64,000 nt of DNA from Candidatus Jettenia ecosi. Lineage in GTDB: Bacteria > Planctomycetota > Brocadiia > Brocadiales > Brocadiaceae. The stretch lies in NCBI GenBank assembly GCA_005524015.1, contig SULG01000004.1:20485-84484 (forward strand), read 5' to 3'. This document shows positions 43,282-52,161 of the stretch, in pieces. A model generated the notes under the pieces. The model was not told the origin of the DNA. It saw nothing but the letters and a program-made list of their open reading frames with translations, and did not search any database. The stretch's first letter is position 1. Each line of letters begins with the position of its first letter. Both the position numbers and the translations under genes were made by a program.

Positions 43282-44292
43282 TTATGGTATTTTTCTGAAC
43301 CTTGTTTTGATTAATCCTAATTCAAATAATAGCAAGCCAAAAGCGGGAAGCAGGAAATAATGAAATACTTCATTATACTCTGTATATTGAGTTACCTCAG
43401 CCTCGGTTTTTTCGAGTTTATCTATTTGATTATAAATCTCCTTCAGTGAGTCGGTATCGGTTGCTCGATAATACTTCCCATCAGTAATTTTTGCAATTTC
43501 CGTGAGGGCGTCATCATCGATATCAATCTTCACCTGCTTCATCACTTTGTTTCCAAACATATCCATCATGGGAAATGGAGCCAGATCTTTCGTACCAGCG
43601 CCTATGGCATAAATCTTAATACCAAAAGTCCTCGCTATCTCAGCCGCAGTTAAGGGATCTATCTCTCCCGCATTATTTCTTCCATCCGTCAGCAGGATGA
43701 CTACCTTGCTCTTTGCTTTCGTATCTTTTAACCTGTCCACAGAAGAACCGATACCAGAGCCTATGGCTGTGCCATCTTCAACCATGCCAATCTCAGCTTT
43801 CTGTAAAAGTTGTAATAACATCCCATAGTCGAGAGTCATTGGACATTGCGTATACGCCCGCCCGGCAAAGACAACCAGGCCGATTCGATCGTTCGTACGC
43901 CTCTTGATAAAATCCTCCACCACGCGTTTAACGACATACAGCCGGTTATGTCTTTGACCACCGATGGTAAAATCTTCTGCCAGCATACTACCTGAGACAT
44001 CTACAGCGAGGACGATATCTATTCCTTCGGTCGATACTTTTGTTTGTTCATTTCCATATTGAGGCCGCGCCAGAGCGATCACAAGCAAAACAATAGCCAT
44101 AGACCGAAGTATAATCAATATATGTTTATAACGATGAAAGAAAGAAGGTTTTAGATTCTTTACTATCTCTATCGATGGAAAGACAACCTGATTTGTTCCC
44201 TTACGACGGAAGTGAAAGTAGATTAACGGCGGAAGAATAATAAGAATTAATAACAATATTAACGGATCATGAAAAACCATTGAGACAACCAT
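43282..44292 (-). CDS. batA: BatA-like von Willebrand factor A membrane protein
   Basis: The 336-residue protein has N-terminal helices at about 10-25 and 58-76, a VWA domain at about 90-290 with MIDAS DVSGSML and LLTDGRNNAGEIDP, and a C-terminal TM helix (about 312-330). The IALARPQYG before the VWA domain is typical of BatA. ATG 44292 has AAGGG upstream and is 5 bp from the preceding gene's stop. It acts with MoxR/DUF58/BatB in an envelope complex of unknown precise role. Confidence 0.9.
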   Translation of the reverse strand: MVVSMVFHDPLILLLILIILPPLIYFHFRRKGTNQVVFPSIEIVKNLKPSFFHRYKHILIILRSMAIVLLVIALARPQYGNEQTKVSTEGIDIVLAVDVSGSMLAEDFTIGGQRHNRLYVVKRVVEDFIKRRTNDRIGLVVFAGRAYTQCPMTLDYGMLLQLLQKAEIGMVEDGTAIGSGIGSSVDRLKDTKAKSKVVILLTDGRNNAGEIDPLTAAEIARTFGIKIYAIGAGTKDLAPFPMMDMFGNKVMKQVKIDIDDDALTEIAKITDGKYYRATDTDSLKEIYNQIDKLEKTEAEVTQYTEYNEVFHYFLLPAFGLLLFELGLIKTRFRKIP

Positions 44293-44297
44293 TACCC

Positions 44298-44936
44298 TTA
44301 AACAAGATATGACATTGTTGATAACTGGATCTGTTCCCCTTTTGCAATAGCGTTCCAGACTTCTGATTCTAAAAGTTCTCTCCCTATGAAAACATCCACC
44401 ACCGCCTGAAGCGCCTGATTCTCAGTCCTGAGAAGTTCTTCTATTCCTTCCTTATGAGTAAAATATCTCTGTAAATTCATCTCTGCCTGCTTATATAATT
44501 GAGCGCCTGCAAGCTCTTTTTTGCTGCCCATGTCTAACTCGTATTCCATGAAAATACCATGATCCACATAACTTAGCGTTAAGCTTACCTTGGCTCCTCT
44601 CATATCCAGGAAGTGGATTCTATGTTTTCTGGAAAGGATCTCTTTGATCTCTGGCGTGTTATAAATAGCCCATAACATCTGCAAATTTAATTTAAGCCTT
44701 GCCATTTCTTCTTCTGAAACACTATGCATCGGTTCCCTCGCTGTCTTTGTGACTATATTACTTGCAAGACCTTTTTGATGACGTAAATACTCATCCAAGA
44801 ATTTTTCTGGCGCTTTTACCATTTTTTTACCCTTTAAGAAAAGGTTTAAAAATAGACGTACAATCAATACGCGGTACAATACCTTTGCAGAGAGCAACCA
44901 CATTTGCCCAGGCATACCAATAAAATATTTTATCAT
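44298..44936 (-). CDS. Hypothetical protein of the Bat cluster
   Basis: The 212-residue protein has an N-terminal hydrophobic stretch (about 12-34) then a soluble alpha/beta part (HRIHFLDMRGAKVSLTL ... GSKKELAGAQLYKQ) with predicted helices at the end. No family is recognised. Its position, 24 bp after a BatD-like gene and 5 bp before batA, places it in the operon. Related clusters often carry an unnamed protein at this position, so a structural role in the complex is likely but inferred. Confidence 0.55.
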   Translation of the reverse strand: MIKYFIGMPGQMWLLSAKVLYRVLIVRLFLNLFLKGKKMVKAPEKFLDEYLRHQKGLASNIVTKTAREPMHSVSEEEMARLKLNLQMLWAIYNTPEIKEILSRKHRIHFLDMRGAKVSLTLSYVDHGIFMEYELDMGSKKELAGAQLYKQAEMNLQRYFTHKEGIEELLRTENQALQAVVDVFIGRELLESEVWNAIAKGEQIQLSTMSYLV

Positions 44937-44960
44937 TCCTGAAGATAATCAACATAGGCA

Positions 44961-45980
44961 TCAGACAATTACCTCCTCTTCTAAACGTTCTTTTGTTTCA
45001 TCGACTAATCGTTTCGCTCTATCATAAGCCTCTTTAACCTCTACGTTAGATGGCCCATACTTTGCATATTTCACCATATCAGCGTGTTCAAGAAACTCAC
45101 GAATTAATCTTTTATGGCTATCTTCCAGCCTATTCGTATGCGCCATTTCTGCGAAGAACTCTTCCGTTGTTCGTTCTGGCGCCAACAAGCCAAACCGGTC
45201 CTCAATATAATGCCGCAGGATATCTGTTATACGATAATAATACTCCTTGGTTAATCCTTTGCCAACTAAATCCTCTTTTAATAACCGTTCCATCAATTCA
45301 TAGGCAACCTCGTGTGGAGTTCTTTTTCTATATTCTTGTTCCTGCGTTGTTTGTCTTTTTTTCATTTTATGGAAAAATCTATAAAGAATGCCAGCAATAA
45401 ACAGCCCGCCGAGTCCCACAAAAACCCAATACATGAATCGTTTGTAATTCGTAGGTATCTCTATCGGCGGAATAATATCTTTTATATCGGTTACTGTCTC
45501 TTCTTCTATAACCCCTTTAATATCAATCGTCACTTCATTCGTAGTAACCTCGCCTTCACCCTGAGCGCCCTTATAGTTTATTTTCAATGATGGAATTGTT
45601 GCGCGTCCAATCTCATATGAGCTCAGTATATAACTTCGTTCAACCAGAGAGTATCCATCGCGCTCCTTTCTTGGTCCTTCAACAACCCCTGATCCTTTTA
45701 CCGTAAATACCCCGATTTGTTGATCAAGCTCAGGGAACTGTATCGTAATAGCATCCTTGTACTTTACGTGAACTTTCAGCGTTATTTTATCACCAATCAT
45801 TACCTCAGATTTATCCACATTTGCTGTGGCTTCTGGTAAAGCTAACTTTCCAATATTGTCCGGTTCACGGGCAAAAGCTGCATTCTTTAACGGTATCAGT
45901 GTATATACAAATACTATGAAAATCAATAGGGTACTGCTCAGTGCATGTTGCTTGTTTATAACTATAACCATATCAATCAA
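44961..45980 (-). CDS. BatD/DUF4381-like membrane protein with signal peptide
   Basis: The 339-residue protein has an N-terminal signal (about 12-35, ending NAAFA), a beta-sandwich (EATANVDKSEVMIGDKITLKV, ERSYILSSYEIG) like the N-terminal domain of BatD, a TM helix at about 193-212, and a cytoplasmic helical tail (PHEVAYELMERLLKEDLVGKG ... YYRITDILRHYIEDRFG) as in DUF4381 proteins. It is shorter than BatD proper and is probably its partner or a second copy. It opens the second half of the Bat cluster after a 718-bp repeat island. Confidence 0.75.
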   Translation of the reverse strand: MIDMVIVINKQHALSSTLLIFIVFVYTLIPLKNAAFAREPDNIGKLALPEATANVDKSEVMIGDKITLKVHVKYKDAITIQFPELDQQIGVFTVKGSGVVEGPRKERDGYSLVERSYILSSYEIGRATIPSLKINYKGAQGEGEVTTNEVTIDIKGVIEEETVTDIKDIIPPIEIPTNYKRFMYWVFVGLGGLFIAGILYRFFHKMKKRQTTQEQEYRKRTPHEVAYELMERLLKEDLVGKGLTKEYYYRITDILRHYIEDRFGLLAPERTTEEFFAEMAHTNRLEDSHKRLIREFLEHADMVKYAKYGPSNVEVKEAYDRAKRLVDETKERLEEEVIV

Positions 45981-46423
45981 CCTTGATAAATTAAGCTGCC
46001 TTTGGCAGCGACTTTTTGAATATACGGAAAATATCGGTTAAAAATAACCTCCTGACCCTCTTTACTAACAGAGACAACCCCCTAGCCCCCTTTCTTAAGG
46101 GGGATTTCTTCAAGTCCCCCTTAGAAAAGGGGGATTCAGGGGGTTGTTTCGTATGCTATGATACAAACTTTGAAATTCCTAAACATTAAATTAGGTTGGG
46201 CTTTAAAAGGCAAAACCCAACAACTTTTTACCCACCCCTAACTCCCATACGCATCAAGTTATTTTTTAGTCAAGGGTAGCGCTGACAAACTCTGTTTGTC
46301 AGTGTGTTCTATCCCTTCATTGGTATTGAAACCAGCATGGACAAACAAAGTTTGTCCATGCCACCCTGAAACCCGCTTACATAAAATGAAAATTCCTATA
46401 CAATCAAGCTAAACGCTGCCCGA
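45981..46423. repeat. Repeat island between DUF58 and Bat genes (left part)
   Basis: Contains GCTGCCTTTGGCAGCGACT (45992-46010), AGTCCCCCTTAGAAAAGG with CCCCCTTTCTTAAGGGGG (46078-46146), GGTTGGGCTTTAAAAGGC (from 46193, compare 8261), the palindrome GACAAACTCTGTTTGTC (46286-46302), and GGACAAACAAAGTTTGTCC (46338-46356). No coding sequence. The island interrupts what would otherwise be one operon. Confidence 0.6.
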
Positions 46424-46574
46424 CTTGTTCCCAAACTCTGTTTGGGAACATATGTGTCCGAGAAACTCTGTTTCTCGAATCAAGAAGTACCTGATCGTAT
46501 GATCTCTCAGAACTATGGACTCCCGAAACAGAGTTTCCAGGTAATTGTGTTCCCAAACAGAGTTTGGGAACAAG
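46424..46574. repeat. Composite palindromic element with four AAACTCTGTTT hairpins (copy A)
   Basis: Outer ends CTTGTTCCCAAACTCTG (46424-46440) and its complement (46558-46574). Internal palindromes are 46428-46448, 46459-46477, 46522-46541 and 46550-46570, all centred on AAACTCTGTTT or its complement. The same element in inverted orientation lies at 59972-60142. REP-like mosaics of this kind are mobilised by IS200/REP-associated transposases in other genomes. Confidence 0.75.
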
Positions 46575-46643
46575 CTACTAACGACTTTTTACTCACCCCT
46601 AAATCCCCTACTGGGAGGGGTTAGGGGGTGGGTTCCTTCCCCC

Positions 46644-46671
46644 GTAGAGACGTAAAATCTTGCGTCTCTAC
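46644..46671. repeat. Palindrome of the GTAGAGACGCAAAA family
   Basis: GTAGAGACGTAAAA followed by TCTTGCGTCTCTAC; near-perfect hairpin. Other members: 8324-8348, 20087-20111, the site interrupted by the MITE at 20181, 60204-60231, 62665-62692. It ends 27 bp before the DUF58 stop codon and could serve as that gene's terminator. Confidence 0.7.
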
Positions 46672-46698
46672 AATTGGGGTTAATGGAACAAATATCTG

Positions 46699-47574
46699 TT
46701 AATATCGGTTCTCCCTCATCCTGAAGAAGCGAACAATCGGTTCTACATGATGTTTATTGGTATTGATTACAATTTCATCAACACCCATTGACCGAAACAG
46801 CTTTGAACGTTCCTGCATTTGACGACTCTTCATCTTATGAAATTCTTTTCTCGCCAGGACATGTGCCGTATCAATCAAAATTACCTCGCCGGACTCTGCA
46901 TCCTTTAATTCTATAAAACCCACATTAGGCAATTCCTGCTCTCTGGGGTCTACAATAGTAATTGCGATCACATCATGTTTTTTATTTGCAATGCGTAACG
47001 CATGAGCATAATCGTTTGCAATAAAATCGGACACCACAAAAGAAATCGTACGTCTCGATGATATCTTATTCAGATATTCCAGCGCAACAGGAATATTGGT
47101 TCCCTTTCCGGCAGGAGCCGAACAGAGAAGTTCCCGAATCACTCTTAACACATGTTTTTGCCCTTTTTTGGGAGGAATGAATTTTTCAACAGTATTCGTA
47201 AACATGATCAGACCTACTTTATCATTATTCTTTATGGCAGAAAATGCCAGGAGCGCACAGATCTCTATTGCAACCTCGTTTTTCAATTGCCTTATCGACC
47301 CAAAATTTCCCGAAGCGCTCACATCCACGAGAAGCATCACGGTTAACTCCCGTTCTTCTACATAGCGTTTAATAAAGGGCCGACCCATGCGCGCCGTTAC
47401 ATTCCAGTCAATAGTCCGGATTTCATCACCCGGTTGATATTCTCGCACCTCATCAAACTCCATACCACGCCCTTTGAATACACTATGATACTCACCTACA
47501 AATGCCTCATTAACGAGACGGCGGGTATGGATCTCTACTTGCTGGATTTTTTTTATTATATCTTTTGAGATCAT
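46699..47574 (-). CDS. DUF58 domain protein of the MoxR-Bat cluster
   Basis: The 291-residue protein contains the DUF58 signature EYQPGDEIRTIDWNVTARMG and a VWA-like core (LLVDVSASGNFGS) with MIDAS-like residues. It has no membrane helix, in agreement with the family. DUF58 proteins are encoded next to MoxR ATPases and are thought to be their VWA partners. It is 71 bp downstream of moxR. Confidence 0.92.
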   Translation of the reverse strand: MISKDIIKKIQQVEIHTRRLVNEAFVGEYHSVFKGRGMEFDEVREYQPGDEIRTIDWNVTARMGRPFIKRYVEERELTVMLLVDVSASGNFGSIRQLKNEVAIEICALLAFSAIKNNDKVGLIMFTNTVEKFIPPKKGQKHVLRVIRELLCSAPAGKGTNIPVALEYLNKISSRRTISFVVSDFIANDYAHALRIANKKHDVIAITIVDPREQELPNVGFIELKDAESGEVILIDTAHVLARKEFHKMKSRQMQERSKLFRSMGVDEIVINTNKHHVEPIVRFFRMRENRY

Positions 47575-47645
47575 AACAAAATTCCTTATGAGGGATTACT
47601 GATATTTGTAAAATCCGCGGCATATCTTTTTCATGAGTTGTATCA

Positions 47646-48635
47646 TTATGGCACTTCTACAGTATCAAATATCTTCTGTATAATATCTTCAGACTTCATC
47701 TCTTCTGCCTCAGCTTCATACGTTACAATCACTCTATGGCGAAGAACATCCATCCCTATCGATTTTACATCCTGGGGAGTCACAAATCCCCTGCCCTTTA
47801 TAAATGCATGCGCCTTGGCAGCAAGGGTAAGATAGATGGTCGCCCGCGGAGATGCGCCATATTCTATGAACTCATCTAATTTAAGGTTATATGCCTTTGG
47901 ATCCCTTGACGCAAATATGATATCAATAATATAATCCTTAATTTTATCATCGATATAGATCTCATCGATCAGGGAGCGCAATCGCAGAATATCTTTGGGA
48001 GAAATGACAGGATTTATGCGAAAATCCTTGTTTGTCAACGCCATCCGGTCGAGAATCTCCCGTTCTTCCTTTTTATCAGGATAGGTAACGTTCAATTTAA
48101 ACATAAAACGATCCACCTGAGCTTCAGGCAGCGGGTAGGTGCCTTCATGTTCTATCGGATTTTGAGTAGCCAATACAAGGAACGGATCTTCCAGAGTAAA
48201 TGTCTGATCCCCGATGGTAACTTGCCTGTCCTGCATGGCCTCCAGGAGCGCGCTTTGTACTTTTGCAGGAGCACGGTTAATCTCATCGGCCAAAACAATA
48301 TTGGTAAAGATAGGCCCTTTCCTTACGGTAAAATCACCACTTTTGGGATTATAAATAAGAGTGCCGATCAAATCAGCAGGGAGTAAGTCCGGGGTAAATT
48401 GTACCCTCTGAAAACTGGCATGCATTGACTTGGCAAGAGTCATAACTGTCAGCGTTTTTGCCAATCCCGGTACACCTTCCAATAACACATGCCCATTTGA
48501 AAGAATGCCGATTAATAACCTTTCAATTAAATACTTCTGGCCTACAATAACCTTGCCAACTTCGTACATCAGGGTATTCACGAAATCACTCTCTTGTTTT
48601 ACCCTTTCTGTAATCTTTTTAACATCCGGTTCCAT
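47646..48635 (-). CDS. moxR: MoxR-family AAA+ ATPase
   Basis: The 329-residue protein shows Walker A (GVPGLAKT), Walker B (VLADEINRAPAKVQSALLEAMQD), the MoxR-specific ATQNPIEHEGTYPLPEAQVDRF, sensor 1 and 2, and a C-terminal lid (VTPQDVKSIGMDVLRHR). MoxR ATPases act as chaperones that remodel or assemble metal-enzyme and envelope complexes with VWA proteins. It is first gene of the cluster; GGAGGG precedes the ATG at 48635, and the promoter should lie in 48636-49043. Confidence 0.95.
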   Translation of the reverse strand: MEPDVKKITERVKQESDFVNTLMYEVGKVIVGQKYLIERLLIGILSNGHVLLEGVPGLAKTLTVMTLAKSMHASFQRVQFTPDLLPADLIGTLIYNPKSGDFTVRKGPIFTNIVLADEINRAPAKVQSALLEAMQDRQVTIGDQTFTLEDPFLVLATQNPIEHEGTYPLPEAQVDRFMFKLNVTYPDKKEEREILDRMALTNKDFRINPVISPKDILRLRSLIDEIYIDDKIKDYIIDIIFASRDPKAYNLKLDEFIEYGASPRATIYLTLAAKAHAFIKGRGFVTPQDVKSIGMDVLRHRVIVTYEAEAEEMKSEDIIQKIFDTVEVP

Positions 48636-49043
48636 GTACTCCCTCCACTACAAAAGGAAAACAAACATTCTTTATGTAAAATTAAAATTACAACGGCATA
48701 CATAATCTTTCTTGTTAACAACAATTCCCAACGAATTTGTTCCTCACTTACTATACAAAATATTTATATATAGCAGATTTACCCACTTTAAGACAAGAAA
48801 TTTATAAACACATATTATAATTAAGACAAAGCCAAAAATGAAATTATGCCTTTTATACCAGATACGATAGCAAGTAAAAACGCTTGACACGATATTATCG
48901 AGCTGCTACGATTTATCAGATAAAAGTCAACCTTCGTTAGAAAAGTTTACTATAAAACTACAGTTGTATTTAATAATTAAATAATAATTTAATTTAATAT
49001 CTCTAAAGATTTATAAAGCTATTTTTTAAAAAAGCAGACAATC
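48636..49043. other. 408-bp divergent promoter region of moxR and mobB
   Basis: AT-rich sequence between divergent genes. TTGACACG at 48881-48888 is a possible -35 but no clear -10 is matched at standard spacing. No repeat family is present. Confidence 0.35.
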
Positions 49044-49559
49044 TTGCCAAAAGACACAAGAGATCTTCCTGTTATTTCAATCATTGGTAAACAAAATGTA
49101 GGTAAGACCACCCTCATTGGACTTATTATACCGTACCTGAAGAAAAAGGGATATAGGGTTGGAACCATTAAATACAATATTCCTCATTTTGAGATGGATT
49201 ATGAGGGGAAGGATACTTACAGACATTATGAAGCAGGGGCAGATATTGTCTCCATATCTTCACCAGAAAAGTTAGCAATCATAAAAAGGCTTAATCAACG
49301 TCCTCTCTTAATACAGGATATTGTGAATCATGCGTATTCCGATGTCGATATAGTACTTGTCGAAGGTTATAAAAAATATCGATATCCTTATATTGAAATC
49401 TATAACAATTATTTACCAGTCAGATCAACAGACAGGATATACAAAAATCATATAAGAATTGTAAGCACTCTGCAGACACGCTCTCCAATACCTACTTTTA
49501 ACAAAATTGACTTGAATAACGTTATAAAATTTATAGAATTAAAAATAAAGCAAATTTGA
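49044..49559 (+). CDS. mobB: Molybdopterin-guanine dinucleotide biosynthesis protein B
   Basis: The 171-residue protein has a P-loop GKQNVGKTTLI near the N terminus, KGYRVGTIKYNIPHFEMD and DTYRHYEAGADIV, then VDIVLVEGYKKYRYPYIEI. These are the MobB family motifs. MobB is a GTP-binding accessory protein for attaching GMP to molybdopterin, and it is needed for enzymes such as nitrate/formate oxidoreductases. Translation starts at TTG; no Shine-Dalgarno was found, so the start is tentative. No other moa/mob genes are nearby. Confidence 0.88.
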   Translation: MPKDTRDLPVISIIGKQNVGKTTLIGLIIPYLKKKGYRVGTIKYNIPHFEMDYEGKDTYRHYEAGADIVSISSPEKLAIIKRLNQRPLLIQDIVNHAYSDVDIVLVEGYKKYRYPYIEIYNNYLPVRSTDRIYKNHIRIVSTLQTRSPIPTFNKIDLNNVIKFIELKIKQI

Positions 49560-49664
49560 TTGGAGGTGATACACATTCCGGGAAATTTCCATGAAATTTA
49601 TGCTAAGACACATCTCGTGGTATTTACTCATAACAAAGGTAACATTTTTTAGGAGGAAATTTAG

Positions 49665-50012
49665 TTGGAAAAGGTTTTTAATTACTGTGCAATCTCTCTT
49701 GCAACGATGTTTGGTCTATATCTTGGCTTTTCAAGTTCTCTGGTACATGCCGGAGATATCCAAAAAACGTATAAGGATACCTGTGAACTGTGCCATGGAG
49801 CAGATGGAAAAGGTAGTGAAGCCGGAAAGCAATTTGGCGTACCAGACTTTACTAGCCCTGATTATCAGAAGTCAAGAACTGATGCGCAGATGAAAGAATC
49901 CATGACTAACGGCACAAAGAATCCAAATTATGTAAAACTTTCAGACCTGGGAGTTGATCTTGCAGACCTCGATCCTCTTGTTCAGTTAGTTCGTGAATTC
50001 AATGGAAAATAA
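49665..50012 (+). CDS. Small exported monoheme c-type cytochrome
   Basis: The TTG at 49665 is preceded at 8 bases by AGGAGG. The 115-residue product has a signal peptide (about 1-29, ending LVHAG) and one heme-binding CELCH (Cys40, Cys43, His44) followed by GADGKGSEAGKQFG. Met76 or Met80 could be the second ligand; the usual MPxF loop is absent. It resembles class I cytochromes c that carry electrons in the periplasm or anammoxosome, but the exact partner is not evident. A strong terminator follows. The frame from 49591 is a different reading frame and is rejected. Confidence 0.85.
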   Translation: MEKVFNYCAISLATMFGLYLGFSSSLVHAGDIQKTYKDTCELCHGADGKGSEAGKQFGVPDFTSPDYQKSRTDAQMKESMTNGTKNPNYVKLSDLGVDLADLDPLVQLVREFNGK

Positions 50013-50051
50013 GGTATAAGCAATACACAGGTTTATTCGACCAATACAGAG

Positions 50052-50090
50052 AGGGTAGGGCATACAATGCTCTACCCTTTTGTTTTTATA
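50052..50090 (+). terminator. Intrinsic terminator of the cytochrome gene
   Basis: AGGGTAGGGCAT (50052-50063) and ATGCTCTACCCT (50067-50078) pair with one mismatch and are followed by TTTTGTTTTTAT. Located 40 bp after the cytochrome stop. Confidence 0.8.
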
Positions 50091-50140
50091 CAGAGAAAGT
50101 TTAGCCGCGAATAAATTCGTGTTCATTCGTAGCCAAAAAT

Positions 50141-51181
50141 ATGCAAGAGAACCTTATTAAAATCGATGGGTCGTTCGGCGAGGGAGGCGGACAAATTTTA
50201 CGCACATCTCTCTCGTTATCGTCTATTACAAAAAAACCTTTTGAGATATTCAATATACGGGCCAATAGAAAAACACCTGGACTTAGCTACCAGCATTTGC
50301 AGGCAGTGAATGCCACCGCTAAAGTCTGCAATGCAGAAGTCACCGGAAACTATCTCCGGTCCACCGATCTTAAGTTCTATCCAGGAGAAATACAAACAGG
50401 AGTGTATCGTTTTGATATTGGCACGGCAGGCTCCGTGCCTCTCGTATTGCAATCTGTCTTTTATCCCTTGAGTCTAAGCGATAAACTCTCTTCAATCACC
50501 GTAACAGGGGGAACACACGTAATTCATAGCCCTTGTACAGATTACCTCAAGCTGCAGTGGTTATACTTTCTAAAACACACGGGTTTTCATGCAGAAATAG
50601 AAATCATAAAGGCAGGTTTTTACCCGCGTGGCAATGGCGAGGTTTTTGTTACCATACACCCGGCAAGACCACAATATCCATTGCATATTGAAGACAGAGG
50701 AAAACTTATTCAGGTAATGGGAATATCTATGGTAAGTAATCTTGATAGAGCTGTTGCTCAACGGCAACAATTGCAAGCAAAGAAAAGGCTCTCAGAGCAT
50801 GGTATACCGCATGAGATATCTATAGAAGAAGCGCCTTCCATTGGAAGAGGCACCCTGTTACTCCTGATAGGAAAATTTGAACACAGCCAGTGCTGTTACT
50901 TTAGTCTCGGCGCCATTGGCAAACGCGCAGAAACCGTCGCCGATGAAGCTTGCGATGAGTTCCTTTCTTTCCTGAAAACGAAGGGAGTTGTTGATGAATA
51001 CCTTGCTGACCAGCTCATTATCCCCCTTGCACTCACGAAAGGCACATCATACTTCGTCATACCCAGGATTACGCAACACCTGTTAACAAATATTGAGATT
51101 GTGAAATTATTCCTGCCGGTAACAATCAATGTTTCCGGGAAATTGGACGAGGAAGGGTCTGTAGAAATACACCATGGGTAA
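50141..51181 (+). CDS. rtcA: RNA 3'-terminal phosphate cyclase
   Basis: The 346-residue protein matches Rtc[17 protein letters not shown] at the N terminus, [37 protein letters not shown], and [10 protein letters not shown] in which His313 corresponds to the nucleophile that forms the RNA-adenylate intermediate. It converts RNA 3'-phosphate to a 2',3'-cyclic phosphate using ATP. The usual partner ligase RtcB and regulator RtcR are not in this window. The gene stands alone between two terminator-like palindromes. Confidence 0.93.
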   Translation: MQENLIKIDGSFGEGGGQILRTSLSLSSITKKPFEIFNIRANRKTPGLSYQHLQAVNATAKVCNAEVTGNYLRSTDLKFYPGEIQTGVYRFDIGTAGSVPLVLQSVFYPLSLSDKLSSITVTGGTHVIHSPCTDYLKLQWLYFLKHTGFHAEIEIIKAGFYPRGNGEVFVTIHPARPQYPLHIEDRGKLIQVMGISMVSNLDRAVAQRQQLQAKKRLSEHGIPHEISIEEAPSIGRGTLLLLIGKFEHSQCCYFSLGAIGKRAETVADEACDEFLSFLKTKGVVDEYLADQLIIPLALTKGTSYFVIPRITQHLLTNIEIVKLFLPVTINVSGKLDEEGSVEIHHG

Positions 51182-51243
51182 TCAGCGCCACACGGTTGAA
51201 GAAATCACATTACAAAAATTCTGTCTTTTTGCCGCCATAAGTT

Positions 51244-51271
51244 CTTGAAAAGGTTTTAAAACCTTTTCAAG
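51244..51271. terminator. 28-bp perfect palindrome between convergent genes (bidirectional terminator)
   Basis: CTTGAAAAGGTTTT (51244-51257) and its exact complement (51258-51271) form a perfect hairpin with flanking T and A runs in the arms. It sits between rtcA (plus) and the zinc-ribbon gene (minus), a natural place for a bidirectional terminator. Confidence 0.65.
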
Positions 51272-51313
51272 CTTGCTGTATGGTCTTCTTCATGAATGTA
51301 AAGGTGGAATGCC

Positions 51314-51583
51314 CTACCTGGCAGGAACATGTTTTGCTTTTAAAAGTTTCTGAGTCATTTGAATATATCTCTTACCAATCGTTGCTGCGCTGTCATATTC
51401 AATTCTCTGAAAGCAACATTTACACTCGATATGAGTATCGTTTTGTCGTAAACTTGGCAAAACATCACTCTCGTCTACACGTTTCCCAAGTTCAGGCGAC
51501 TGCTTGATAGCCTGAAAACTACTGGTAAAGACATTAAATTCTTTATCATTACCACACTTGGGACATACAAAAAATGCGTTCAT
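51314..51583 (-). CDS. Small zinc-ribbon protein (paralogue of 4217-4468)
   Basis: The 89-residue protein has CPKCGN at the N terminus and ECKCC in the second half, with FNVFTSSFQAIKQSPELG and GKRVDESDVLPSLRQ between. The same motifs appear in the protein at 4217-4468. AGGAGG lies upstream of the ATG. The family is not recognised. Two copies in 50 kb in a compact layout suggest a recently duplicated regulatory or adaptor protein. Confidence 0.65.
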   Translation of the reverse strand: MNAFFVCPKCGNDKEFNVFTSSFQAIKQSPELGKRVDESDVLPSLRQNDTHIECKCCFQRIEYDSAATIGKRYIQMTQKLLKAKHVPAR

Positions 51584-52161
51584 ACGTAATCCTCCTTTCT
51601 TAAAATAAGGTTTTTAAAATAAAATATTTAAATAATTTACGTAATAATTCCGCCATACATTTATAATAAACGGCTTAATTATATCAACATTGTTCTTTGT
51701 GGGAAAACCCTTTAGGGTTACTCTACGTCAACTTACTTTTTGGGTGTCAGCTATAAATAGATCTGGTTCTCAATTCGTGTCCATTCATGGCTAAACAGAT
51801 GGAAGGTCTAATCGGGTAAGATAAATAATTTCCTGAGCCTTAGGAAATGAAAAAAGCTTTGCTCATTTGAACCATGAAAGATACAAATGAACGAAGCCTT
51901 TATAATACAACAAATATAATCTTTTATAGTATATCAATAATAGAACTGAATTTTACAGTAAGAACTAACCATTGTCAATAAAATTCTTGAAATACAAAAA
52001 GCTTCGTAGCATAATACGGCCTCTGAATATACGGCCTCTGAATCTTTACGATCAACTTTTCCTGGATTGATATATAATCTTCATAAAATGAGAATAATTA
52101 CGTTAATAAATATCCCGGGAAATGATTAGTTTCTCGATATTTTGAGGGAGATAAACAACTT
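51584..52161. other. 578-bp intergenic region upstream of mod
   Basis: Contains a GGGTTACTCTAC repeat fragment (51715-51726), an imperfect hairpin with AAAGCTTTGCTCATTTG and CAAATGAACGAAGCCTTT arms (51854-51902), and a tandem ACGGCCTCTGAAT (52016-52028, 52031-52043). The mod promoter should be here. No gene seen. Confidence 0.4.

Noticed and set aside
46424..46574. CRISPR array or phage attachment site
   Set aside because: The repeats are hairpins of unequal spacing with no unique spacers of uniform size; no cas or integrase genes are present.
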